From DATEJJ01 sp039649115 (GTDB lineage Bacteria > Actinomycetota > Actinomycetes > Mycobacteriales > Micromonosporaceae), in assembly GCA_039649115.1 (NCBI GenBank), contig JBBWZQ010000282.1, positions 1-64,000 of the forward strand: 64,000 bases of DNA, read 5' to 3'. Of this stretch, positions 1 through 7,653 are shown in pieces. The stretch's first letter is position 1; each line of letters begins with the position of its first letter. The notes below the pieces were generated by a model, which saw only the letters and a program-made list of their open reading frames with translations, was not told the DNA's origin and made no database searches. Made by a program: the position numbers and the translations under genes.

Positions 1-120
1 ATGGCGAGCCGGTCCGAGTCAGTGACCGTCGAGGTCGAGGCGTCGCACGCGGTCGCAGTGTCCCAGCCCGACGCGGTTGTCGACGTCATCATCGCCGCCT
101 TGAACGAGGAGCAGAAGTGA
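1..120 (+). CDS. Small ORF or 3' end of an upstream gene
   Basis: An open frame runs from the first base to a TGA and encodes 39 residues ending in ALNEEQK. The window begins exactly on an ATG, so I cannot tell whether this is a complete small gene or the tail of a longer one. The residues are mildly acidic, with no membrane segment or known motif. Its stop overlaps the GTG of the next small ORF (GTGA), which suggests translational coupling. Function unknown. Confidence 0.4.
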   Translation: MASRSESVTVEVEASHAVAVSQPDAVVDVIIAALNEEQK

Positions 121-242
121 AGCAGAAGATACTGTCCGTCGCGTTGATCGCGGCCGCTGCGGTCGTTATCCCCGCGGCGCACGACCTGCCGGCCAGCCAG
201 CCGCGGATCGTCGCCCAGGTCATCGAGCGGGCAGCGCACTAG
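117..242 (+). CDS. Putative small exported peptide
   Basis: GTG start, 41 residues. A basic N-terminus (VKQK) is followed by a hydrophobic stretch rich in Ala, Val and Ile, then AAHDLPAS, which resembles a signal peptide with a cleavage site. The remaining 15-20 residues would be a short secreted peptide. It overlaps the preceding frame by 4 bp. The layout resembles pairs in which a regulator is followed by a short exported signalling peptide, but the regulator would lie outside the window, so this is inference. I recognise no family. Confidence 0.4.
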   Translation: MKQKILSVALIAAAAVVIPAAHDLPASQPRIVAQVIERAAH

Positions 243-277
243 GGTCAGTGGCAACTGCTGCTGCTCAAGGAGTACCG

Positions 278-604
278 ATGATCTTTATCACCGCCAAGTT
301 CAAGGTCCGGTCCGAGGACGCGGACAACTGGCCGGAGATCAGCCGCGAGTTCACCGAGGCGACCCGCAACGAACCCGGCTGCCTGTGGTTCGACTGGTCC
401 CGCAGCGTCGAGGACCCCGCGGAGTACGTCCTCGTCGAGGCGTTCCGCGACAACGACGCCGGTGCCGCGCACGTCCAGTCCGGACACTTCGCGGACGCGC
501 GGCAGACGCTGCCCGCCCACCTCGTCGAGACGCCGCGCATCATCAACGTGACGGTTCCGCAGGACGGCTGGTCGCTGCTCGGCGAGATGGCTGTTCCGGA
601 ATAA
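278..604 (+). CDS. Antibiotic biosynthesis monooxygenase (ABM/YgiN-like) domain protein
   Basis: This 108-residue protein matches the small ferredoxin-like ABM fold in length and pattern. It begins MIFITAKFKVRSED, has a central EPGCLWFDWSRS stretch and an EAFRDNDAGAAHVQSGHF region, which is the family signature around a conserved His. Members act as cofactor-free quinol monooxygenases or similar small oxygenases in the cytoplasm, usually as dimers. The ATG at 278 is chosen because AAGGAG lies 5 bp upstream (267-272). The epoxide hydrolase follows 8 bp downstream, so the two are probably co-transcribed, which suggests detoxification or tailoring of an oxidised aromatic. Substrate unknown. Confidence 0.8.
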   Translation: MIFITAKFKVRSEDADNWPEISREFTEATRNEPGCLWFDWSRSVEDPAEYVLVEAFRDNDAGAAHVQSGHFADARQTLPAHLVETPRIINVTVPQDGWSLLGEMAVPE

Positions 605-612
605 TCGCGCGG

Positions 613-1839
613 GTGGACACATCCTTCCCCCTGCCGCCGGCGCCGATCCACGTCTCGGACGACGTACTCGACGACCTGGCCACCCGGCTGAAGTCCACCA
701 GGTGGCCGCGGGACACCGGCAACGAGGACGGCTACTACGGCCTGCCGCGCGCATACCTGCGGGAGCTCGTGGCCTACTGGATCGACGGGTACGACTGGCG
801 CGCGGCGGAAGCGGCGATCAACGCCTACCAGCACTACACGGTCGACATCGGCGGCGTGCCCGTGCACTTCATGCGCAGGCCCGGCGTCGGTCCCCACCCC
901 ACGCCGCTGATCCTGTCCCACGGCTGGCCGTGGACGTTCTGGCACTGGTCCAAGGTCATCGACCCGCTGGCCGATCCCGGCGCGTTCGGCGCCGACCCGG
1001 CCGAGGCGTTCGACGTCATCGTGCCCTCCCTGCCCGGCTTCGGATTCTCCACCCCGCTGGCCAACCACCCCGACATGAACTTCTGGAAGATCGCCGACGT
1101 CTGGCACGAACTCATGACCGGCGTCCTCGGCCACCAGAAGTACGCGGCGGCCGGATGCGACGTCGGCGCACTCGTCACCGGACAGCTCGGCCACAAATAC
1201 GCCGACGAGCTGCACGCCATCCACATCGGCTCGGCGCAGAAGCTGACCCTCTTCAACGGCGACCGCGGCTGGGACCTCTCCGGCGGGCACCCCATTCCGG
1301 ACGGGCTCCCACCCGGCATCCACCAGCGGATCGTGGCACTGGAGAAGCGGTTCGCCGTCCACCTCGCCGCGCACGTGCTCGACCCCGCCACGCTCGGCTA
1401 CGGGCTCACCGACTCACCCGCCGGCATGCTCGCCTGGATCCTGCGGCGCTGGGCCAGCTGGTCGGACAACCACGGTGACGTCGAACGCGTCTTCACCAAG
1501 GACGACCTGCTCACCCACGCCACCATCTACTGGGCCGGCGACGCGATCGCCAGCTCGATCCGCACCTACGCGAACAACAACCGCTATCCGTGGCAGCCAT
1601 CGCACGACCGTTGGCCGGTCGTCGAGGCACCCACCGGCATCACCTTCGTCGGCTACGAGAACCCACCCGGCGTCACCACCAGCCAGCAGCGCGTCCAACA
1701 CTTCCTCGACAGCGACCGCGCCGCCTGGTACAACAATGTCAACATCACCGCCCACGACCGCGGCGGACACTTCATCCCCTGGGAAATACCCCACGAGTGG
1801 GTCGACGACCTGCGCCGGACCTTCCGCGGGCGCCGGTAG
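613..1839 (+). CDS. Epoxide hydrolase (EHN plus alpha/beta hydrolase)
   Basis: A 408-residue protein with the epoxide hydrolase N-terminal domain (about 1-90: WPRDTGNEDGYYGLP and DWRAAEAAINAYQHY) followed by an alpha/beta hydrolase domain. The oxyanion motif HGWPWTF begins near residue 103, the nucleophile Asp is near 183 (AAGCDVGA) and the catalytic His is near 386 (RGGHFIPWE). The family opens epoxides to diols through an aspartyl ester in the cytoplasm. I chose the GTG at 613 because homologues begin just before the EHN domain. The frame stays open upstream to 385, but that part overlaps the ABM gene in another frame. Probably an operon with the 278-604 gene. Confidence 0.9.
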   Translation: MDTSFPLPPAPIHVSDDVLDDLATRLKSTRWPRDTGNEDGYYGLPRAYLRELVAYWIDGYDWRAAEAAINAYQHYTVDIGGVPVHFMRRPGVGPHPTPLILSHGWPWTFWHWSKVIDPLADPGAFGADPAEAFDVIVPSLPGFGFSTPLANHPDMNFWKIADVWHELMTGVLGHQKYAAAGCDVGALVTGQLGHKYADELHAIHIGSAQKLTLFNGDRGWDLSGGHPIPDGLPPGIHQRIVALEKRFAVHLAAHVLDPATLGYGLTDSPAGMLAWILRRWASWSDNHGDVERVFTKDDLLTHATIYWAGDAIASSIRTYANNNRYPWQPSHDRWPVVEAPTGITFVGYENPPGVTTSQQRVQHFLDSDRAAWYNNVNITAHDRGGHFIPWEIPHEWVDDLRRTFRGRR

Positions 1840-1980
1840 CCCGCGGCGTCCGCATCGCCCTCGTCGGCTACGGCCGTGGCACCCGGACTGCACCCGTCGG
1901 GTACCCGCGCCGATCCGTGGCGACCGCACGCTCGGTGTGTGGGGCGCCCGCTCCACCATGTCCGCTGCCGTGGGGGCTCA

Positions 1981-4320
1981 GTGAACGACGACGGTCCGCA
2001 GCTACGTGTCCGGCTGGCCGATCTGGCCGCGCCGGTGCATCCGGTGCCGCTCGGCGCGTCGCTGGCCGAGGTCGGCGAGATGGTCCGGGCCGAGCCGGAC
2101 CTCGGCGTGCTGGTGGTACGCGGGCGGGACGACGCGGCGTGGCTGCTGGGCCGCACCGAGCTGCTCGAACTGGTCGCGCAGGCAACCGACGGCGCGGTGC
2201 TGGACGAGGCGTGTTGCCGCCCGTACCAGGCGTTGACGCAGGCCGCCGGTACACCTGTCGAGGACGCGGCCCGCGCCGCCATGGCGCGGCCGGCGCGGCA
2301 GCGTACCCGCGACATCGTGGTGACCTGGCCGATCGGGCTGGTCGGCACGGTGAGCGTGGACGCCCTGCTCACCGGCATCGTGGACAGCCTGCCGTCGCTG
2401 GCGCGCTGCGACGATCTGACCGGCCTGGCCAACCGCAACGGCTTCATGCTGGCCGCCGAGCGGCTCGCGGACCAGCAGACCGACCCGATCACGCTGATCC
2501 TGTTGGACCTGGACCGGTTCAAGGACATCAACGACGCGTTCGGCCACGGCGCCGGCGACGATCTGCTGCGCGCCGTGGGCACGGCGCTGCGCCGGTACGC
2601 CGACGGTCGCGGTTGCGCGGGGCGCCTCGGGCGGGACGAGTTCGCGGTGGTGGTACCCGATCTGGAGCGGTGGCGTGCGGGCGCCGAGGGGTACTCGCGG
2701 GCGGTCCTGACCGGCATCGGCGAGCGGATCCAGCACGCGGTGCGGGGCCCGTTCACGATCGCCGGCGTGCCGGTCAGCGTCGAGGTGGGCGTCGGCATCG
2801 CGTACCGGTCGGCGTCGGGTGAGGACGTGTCGACGCTGCTGCGCCGGGCGGAGACCGCGATGCGGGTGGCGAAGCGGGAACGCACCGGTGTCGAGGTCTG
2901 GCACGCGGAGCTGGGCATGGCCCGCAGCGACGACCTGCGGGTGCTCGCCCACCTGCGCAAGGCGATCCCCGGCGGGCAACTGCGGTTGTACTACCAGCCG
3001 CTGATCGACGCCGGCACCCGGCGGACACACAGCGTCGAGGCGCTGGTGCGGTGGCAGCACCCGGAGTGGGGCATGCTGCCGCCGGGCCGGTTCATCCCGC
3101 AGGCGGAGCGCTCGGACGTGATTCTCGCGCTGACCGACTGGGTGCTGGACACCGCCCTCGCCGACGTCGCCGGGTGGATGCGTACCGGCCACCCGCTGCC
3201 GGTCTCGGTGAACGTCTCCGCGGCCTGCCTCGCCCAGGAGCGGCTCTGCGCCACGGTGGCGACGCTGCTCGCCGCGCATCACGTCCCGGGCGGCCTGCTC
3301 ACCATCGAGGTGACCGAGAGCGCGGTGATGAGCCATCCGCAGCGGGCCGCGGCCCGGCTCACCGCGCTGCGCGAACTGGGCGCCCGGGTGTCCGTCGACG
3401 ACTTCGGCACCGGCTACACGTCACTGGCGCTGCTCACCCAGCTGCCGATCGACGAGCTCAAGCTGGACCGGTCGTTCGTCGCCCGGGTCACCGACTCGGC
3501 CAGCCACCGCGCGGTCGTGCGGGCGGTCGCTGAGATGGCGCGCGGGCTGGGTGTCACTCTGGTGGGCGAGGGCATCGAGGACGAGGCGACCGCGGAAGCG
3601 TTGCAGGTACTCGGATTCGACCTGCTGCAGGGCTACCACTTCGGCCGGCCCGTACCGGCCGACACGATCAGCGGCGCCGACCACATGCCGCCCGCGCTGA
3701 CCGGCGAGGTGGCCCGGGTACTGGCCGGCGCCCGCGCCGCGACCGGTGGTCCGAGCGCCGCGGTGGCCCGCCAGGTGGCGATGGCCGGCCTGCCCAAGCC
3801 GGACACCCAGCAGCGCCACGCGCTCAACGCGCTCGCCGCGGTCGCGGCCCAGCTCTGCGGCGCACCCGTCGGGCTGGTCACCCTGGTCCGCCCCGACCGG
3901 GTCGACGTGGTGGGCAACAGCAGTCCGTTGCGGCTGAGCGCACTCGCCCGGCCCGGCAACGCCTGCCTGTACAACGTCGCGGAGGACGGCTGGTTCGAGG
4001 TCGTCGACGCGAGCGTGGATCCACGGTTCGCCGAGCACCATCTGGTCCGCGTGGCCGGGCTGCGGTACTACGCCGGGGAACCGGTGCGCACGCCGGCCGG
4101 CGCGGCGATCGGCTCCCTCTGCGTGCTGGACACCGCGCCGCGGCGCCTCGCGCCCGGGCAGCGCCAGGCGATCGGCGCCCTGGCCGAGGTGGCCGGCTGC
4201 CTGCTCGCCGGGCGACCGCCGAGTCAACCGGCGCTGCACCTGCTCACCGCCGGACTGCCCGAGCGGTCCACCGGCGCCCGGATGCGGCGCGCCGGGCTGC
4301 GACCCGCCGGCCGGCCGTAA
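1981..4320 (+). CDS. GGDEF-EAL-GAF cyclic-di-GMP protein
   Basis: A 779-residue cytoplasmic protein from a GTG start. Residues 1-135 are an uncharacterised sensory region. The GGDEF domain (about 140-300) begins at DDLTGLANR but reads GRDEF near 217 instead of GGDEF, so cyclase activity is doubtful. The EAL domain (about 315-570) keeps the expected residues: E in VEALVRWQHP near 353, SVNVSA, IEVTES, DDFGTGYTSL near 472, LKLDRSF and GEGIE. It should therefore hydrolyse c-di-GMP to pGpG. Residues about 610-750 form a C-terminal GAF domain. The composite suggests a ligand-regulated phosphodiesterase. It is monocistronic and convergent with the kinase genes at 4403-7482. Confidence 0.9.
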   Translation: MNDDGPQLRVRLADLAAPVHPVPLGASLAEVGEMVRAEPDLGVLVVRGRDDAAWLLGRTELLELVAQATDGAVLDEACCRPYQALTQAAGTPVEDAARAAMARPARQRTRDIVVTWPIGLVGTVSVDALLTGIVDSLPSLARCDDLTGLANRNGFMLAAERLADQQTDPITLILLDLDRFKDINDAFGHGAGDDLLRAVGTALRRYADGRGCAGRLGRDEFAVVVPDLERWRAGAEGYSRAVLTGIGERIQHAVRGPFTIAGVPVSVEVGVGIAYRSASGEDVSTLLRRAETAMRVAKRERTGVEVWHAELGMARSDDLRVLAHLRKAIPGGQLRLYYQPLIDAGTRRTHSVEALVRWQHPEWGMLPPGRFIPQAERSDVILALTDWVLDTALADVAGWMRTGHPLPVSVNVSAACLAQERLCATVATLLAAHHVPGGLLTIEVTESAVMSHPQRAAARLTALRELGARVSVDDFGTGYTSLALLTQLPIDELKLDRSFVARVTDSASHRAVVRAVAEMARGLGVTLVGEGIEDEATAEALQVLGFDLLQGYHFGRPVPADTISGADHMPPALTGEVARVLAGARAATGGPSAAVARQVAMAGLPKPDTQQRHALNALAAVAAQLCGAPVGLVTLVRPDRVDVVGNSSPLRLSALARPGNACLYNVAEDGWFEVVDASVDPRFAEHHLVRVAGLRYYAGEPVRTPAGAAIGSLCVLDTAPRRLAPGQRQAIGALAEVAGCLLAGRPPSQPALHLLTAGLPERSTGARMRRAGLRPAGRP

Positions 4321-4402
4321 CTGGCAAAGACGACCCGAACCGCACGAGCAGGCGGCCGGCCCTGGCGGCGCGCGAGGACCGGCCGTCGTCGGCTTGTGGC
4401 GG

Positions 4403-5911
4403 TCACCCCGCGCTGGTCGCCTCGACCGTGTCGAGGATGGCGGCGGTCCGTTCACACAATTCGAGCAACCCGGGCAGGACGGCGCGCCCACCGGCGAGGT
4501 CGTTCGCCTCGGCGGCGGCCCGGATCAGCTCGCAGCGCCGCGCCACCCCGACCGCGCCGATGGTCACGCTCGCGGCGTGCAGCGAGGCCGCCGCGGCCAG
4601 CGCGTCGTGCGCCGTGGCTGCGCTCAGCGCCAGCCGCAGCCGCTCGCCGCGGGTCGGCAGCTCATCGACATAGGTACGCACCATCTCCGAGACGGGCACC
4701 GTGTCGCCGTCGAACTGGCTCACCAGTCGCTCCAGTGTGGACAGATCGACGTCCACATCGGAGGACTTCGTGCTCGCCGGCTGCGGCCGCGGCGTGAACG
4801 CGATGATGGCCGCGCTGAGGTGTTCGAGGTCGACCGGCTTGGTGAGGAACCCGTCCATGCCCGCGGCGAGGCACTCCTCCCGGTGGCCGGCCAGCGCGTC
4901 CGCCGTGATAGCCACGATCGGGGTACGCCGCCGGCGCGGGTCGGCCGCCTCGGCCGCCCGGATCTGGCGGGTCGCCTCGATGCCGTCGATGTCGGGCAGG
5001 TGCCGGTCCATGAGGACCACGTCGTAGTGCCGGTCCAGGACCGCCCGCACGCCCTCCCCTCCGGTGGCGACGTCGTCCAGCTGGTGGCCCAGGCGGGTGA
5101 CCTGCCGGCTGGTCAGGATCCGGTTGACGCCGTTGTCCTCGACCAGCAGGATGCGCAGCGGCACCGGCTCGCCGGCGGCGGCGACGTCGGGCTCGCCGGA
5201 CGGCACGGCCGGTACGTCCGCCCGGCCCAGGCTCAGTTGCAGGGCCACCTCGGTCGCGCCGCCGGCCCGTTGCACGGCGGCGAGGCTGCTGCCCATCCGT
5301 CGCGCGAGCCGGTTGGCGAGGAAGATGCCCAGCTGCGGCGCCTCCTCGGGCAGCACGGCGCCGGCGCAGTTGAGCTGGGACAGGTACTGGTCGGGCAGGC
5401 CGGGCCCGGAGTCGGCCACCGTGATGCGCAGGGGCACCCGCTCATCCTCCATCGAGCCGGCCAGGTCGACCGCGACGCTGATCGGGCGCCGCGCGTGGGT
5501 GACCGCGTTCGAGACGAGCTCGACGAGCACGCCGGTGACCGCCTCCGGATCGCCCACGAGCCTGGTCGGGATCTGCGGGTGTACGCGCACCGAGACCGGT
5601 GTGGTGGGGCTCGCGGTCGCGGTCGCCTCCGCCAGGACGTCGCCGAGGTCGAACGGTTCCGGTCGGGGTGCCGGCTCGCCGGAGACCAGCCGGAGCAGCA
5701 GCGTGAGGCGGTCGCACGCGTACACCAGGCCGCCCGCCTGATCGACCATGTGCGCGACCAGGCGGCGCTGGTCCGCGGCGAGGTCGGAGTTGGCGAGCAG
5801 TTCGCCGAAGCCGAGCAACGCGTGCAGCGGCGTACGCATGCCTATCGTGAGGGAGGAGACGATCACGCGTACCGCGTGCGGATCGATCGGTTGGCTGGCC
5901 GGCGTCGGCAT
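4403..5911 (-). CDS. Degenerate hybrid sensor kinase (HisKA-like, HATPase, REC, HPt-like)
   Basis: A 502-residue protein. Residues 15-75 resemble the HisKA dimerisation helices (MRTPLHALLGFGELL), but the phosphoacceptor position of the H-box is Ile23 (TIGMRTPL against SHELRTPL). A HATPase domain (about 115-228) has an N-box (ELVSNAVTHA) and DSGPGLP. The receiver domain (about 252-372) has Asp302 (LMDRHLPDIDG) and Lys358 intact. An HPt-like helical domain (about 388-495) has Ala442 where the phospho-His is expected. Both histidine relay positions are thus missing while the Asp is kept, so it is probably a phosphorylation sink or scaffold for the kinase 11 bp upstream, with which it forms an operon. 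Confidence 0.85.
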   Translation of the reverse strand: MPTPASQPIDPHAVRVIVSSLTIGMRTPLHALLGFGELLANSDLAADQRRLVAHMVDQAGGLVYACDRLTLLLRLVSGEPAPRPEPFDLGDVLAEATATASPTTPVSVRVHPQIPTRLVGDPEAVTGVLVELVSNAVTHARRPISVAVDLAGSMEDERVPLRITVADSGPGLPDQYLSQLNCAGAVLPEEAPQLGIFLANRLARRMGSSLAAVQRAGGATEVALQLSLGRADVPAVPSGEPDVAAAGEPVPLRILLVEDNGVNRILTSRQVTRLGHQLDDVATGGEGVRAVLDRHYDVVLMDRHLPDIDGIEATRQIRAAEAADPRRRRTPIVAITADALAGHREECLAAGMDGFLTKPVDLEHLSAAIIAFTPRPQPASTKSSDVDVDLSTLERLVSQFDGDTVPVSEMVRTYVDELPTRGERLRLALSAATAHDALAAAASLHAASVTIGAVGVARRCELIRAAAEANDLAGGRAVLPGLLELCERTAAILDTVEATSAG

Positions 5912-5922
5912 TGTCGGTCCTC

Positions 5923-7482
5923 TCAGCTCGCCGGGACCGGCTGGTCCGGGACGGGTGCCGCCGCGGGCAGGTCGATCTGGAACGTGGTACCGACGCCCTG
6001 CACGCTGTGCACCCGGATCTGGCCGCTCATCGCCTCGACCAGGCTGCGCGTCAGCGCGAGGCCGAGGCCGGTGCCCTCCACCTCGGTGCGCTCGGCACCG
6101 ATGCGCTCGAAGGGCAGGAAGACGTCGTCCAGCCGGTCGGCCGGGATGCCGATGCCGGTGTCGGTCACCGCGATGCGCAGCCACCCGCCGTCGGACTCGC
6201 GACCGAACGGCGTCTCCAGGTCCAGCGGGTAGCAGTCCACGGTGACCGTGCCGCCCGGATGGCTGTACTTCACCGCGTTGGAGAACACGTTCAGCAGCGC
6301 CTGCTTGAGCCGTTGCGGATCGGCCCACACCCGCGCGTCGGGCTGGCCGGCCCGCAGGTGCCGGATGGTCAGCCGGCGCTCGGCCGCCGCCGGACGCAGC
6401 AACGCCGCGCAGTCCGCGACCACCTCGCCGACCGGTATCGACGCCAGCCGCACCGGCAACTGCCCGCTCTCGATGCGGTTGACGTCCAGCGCCTCGGTCA
6501 CCAGGTCGAGCAGGTGCCGCCCGGCGCGCACGATCTGCGTCACACACTCCGCGTCGTCCGGCTCCAGGTCGCTGCATTCGAGCAGCTCGGAGAAGCCGAC
6601 AATCGCGTTGAGCGGAGTCCGCAGCTCGTGGCTCATCCGGGACAGGAAATCGCTCTTCGCCTGGTTGGCCCGTTCCGCCACCGCCTGCGCGTGCTCGGCG
6701 CGGCCCCGGGCGTCGCGTGCCTGCAGTTCGGCGCCGCGGCGCTCGGTCACGTCATGCAGGATGCCGGCGAAGCCGGCGACCGCACCCCCGCCGTCGAACA
6801 GGGCCCGCCCCTTCACCTCCATCCAGCGCGGATCGCCGTCGCGGGCCAGGAACCGCACCTCGCGGCTCTCCGCCGACCCGCCGATCAGCGCCGCCATGTG
6901 CTGCGCGGCGAGGATTCGGTCGTCGGGGTGCACGTGGTGCATCGCGTCCTTCCCGACGATGTCGTGGAACGCGATGCCGGTGAGCGTGGTCCAGGCCTGG
7001 TTCACGAAGGTCACCCGCCCGTCCGGGCCGACCCGCACCACGACCGCGCCGATGTCGTCGAGCATGGCCCGGGCGCGCTGCTCGGCGGCGGCGGCCTGGC
7101 CGATCGCCCGCGCGCCGGCGAGCCCGGCCGCGATCACCTGCGCGGCCGCGCCGAGGACGGCGTCCGGTAGGGACTGCGCCTCGCGTGGGTGCTGAAGGAT
7201 CAGCGTGCCCACCTGACTCCCCTGGAACATCAGCGGCAGCACCGTTCCCGGCGGCGCACCCGCGTCACTCGGCTCACCTGGGCGCGTCCACTCGTACGTC
7301 TCGTCCGGACCGCCGCCGACCACGGTCTCGTGCACCAGCACGCGGGACGCGCCGGCATACTCCGCCACGGCCGCGGCGGCCGTGCGGATCGCGGCGGACC
7401 GGTCGTCCACGGTGGTGCTCAGCAGTGCGTTCGAGAGGCGGGAGAGGAGGTCGACGCCAGCCGTCGGTTCGGCGCTTTGCAT
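5923..7482 (-). CDS. GAF-PAS sensor histidine kinase
   Basis: A 519-residue soluble kinase. A GAF-like domain covers about 15-150, and a PAS domain with PAC tail about 160-285 (GPDGRVTFVNQAWTTLTG, then GILHDVTERR). A coiled-coil linker leads to HisKA with a canonical H-box (SRMSHELRTPLNAI) and a HATPase domain with NVFSNAVKYSHPGG, DTGIGIP and GTGLGLALT. The ATG at 7482 starts the GAF domain; there is no transmembrane segment. It is followed 11 bp later by the degenerate hybrid kinase, so the pair probably works as one relay. It is divergent from the oxoamine synthase fusion across a 171-bp gap (7483-7653), which may hold both promoters. Confidence 0.92.
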   Translation of the reverse strand: MQSAEPTAGVDLLSRLSNALLSTTVDDRSAAIRTAAAAVAEYAGASRVLVHETVVGGGPDETYEWTRPGEPSDAGAPPGTVLPLMFQGSQVGTLILQHPREAQSLPDAVLGAAAQVIAAGLAGARAIGQAAAAEQRARAMLDDIGAVVVRVGPDGRVTFVNQAWTTLTGIAFHDIVGKDAMHHVHPDDRILAAQHMAALIGGSAESREVRFLARDGDPRWMEVKGRALFDGGGAVAGFAGILHDVTERRGAELQARDARGRAEHAQAVAERANQAKSDFLSRMSHELRTPLNAIVGFSELLECSDLEPDDAECVTQIVRAGRHLLDLVTEALDVNRIESGQLPVRLASIPVGEVVADCAALLRPAAAERRLTIRHLRAGQPDARVWADPQRLKQALLNVFSNAVKYSHPGGTVTVDCYPLDLETPFGRESDGGWLRIAVTDTGIGIPADRLDDVFLPFERIGAERTEVEGTGLGLALTRSLVEAMSGQIRVHSVQGVGTTFQIDLPAAAPVPDQPVPAS

Positions 7483-7653
7483 GTACCTACCATCGGCGGC
7501 CCGGGCGGGCAACTGAGCCACCGGGCCGGCCGGCGAGGGCTGGGCACAATGCCTCAACCCGGGCGGCCGGCGGCCGACCGGACAACTGGGGCCGTAGCAG
7601 CCCGCGCCGTCACGGCGCGTGGCGGATGCTCGCGACCGAGGAGGGCTGCAGCA

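Noticed and set aside
4353..4385. CGGCCGG/CCGGCCG inverted repeat between convergent genes, as a terminator
   Set aside because: The stem is only 7 bp with a 19-base loop and no T-tract on either side. In DNA this GC-rich it is weak evidence.
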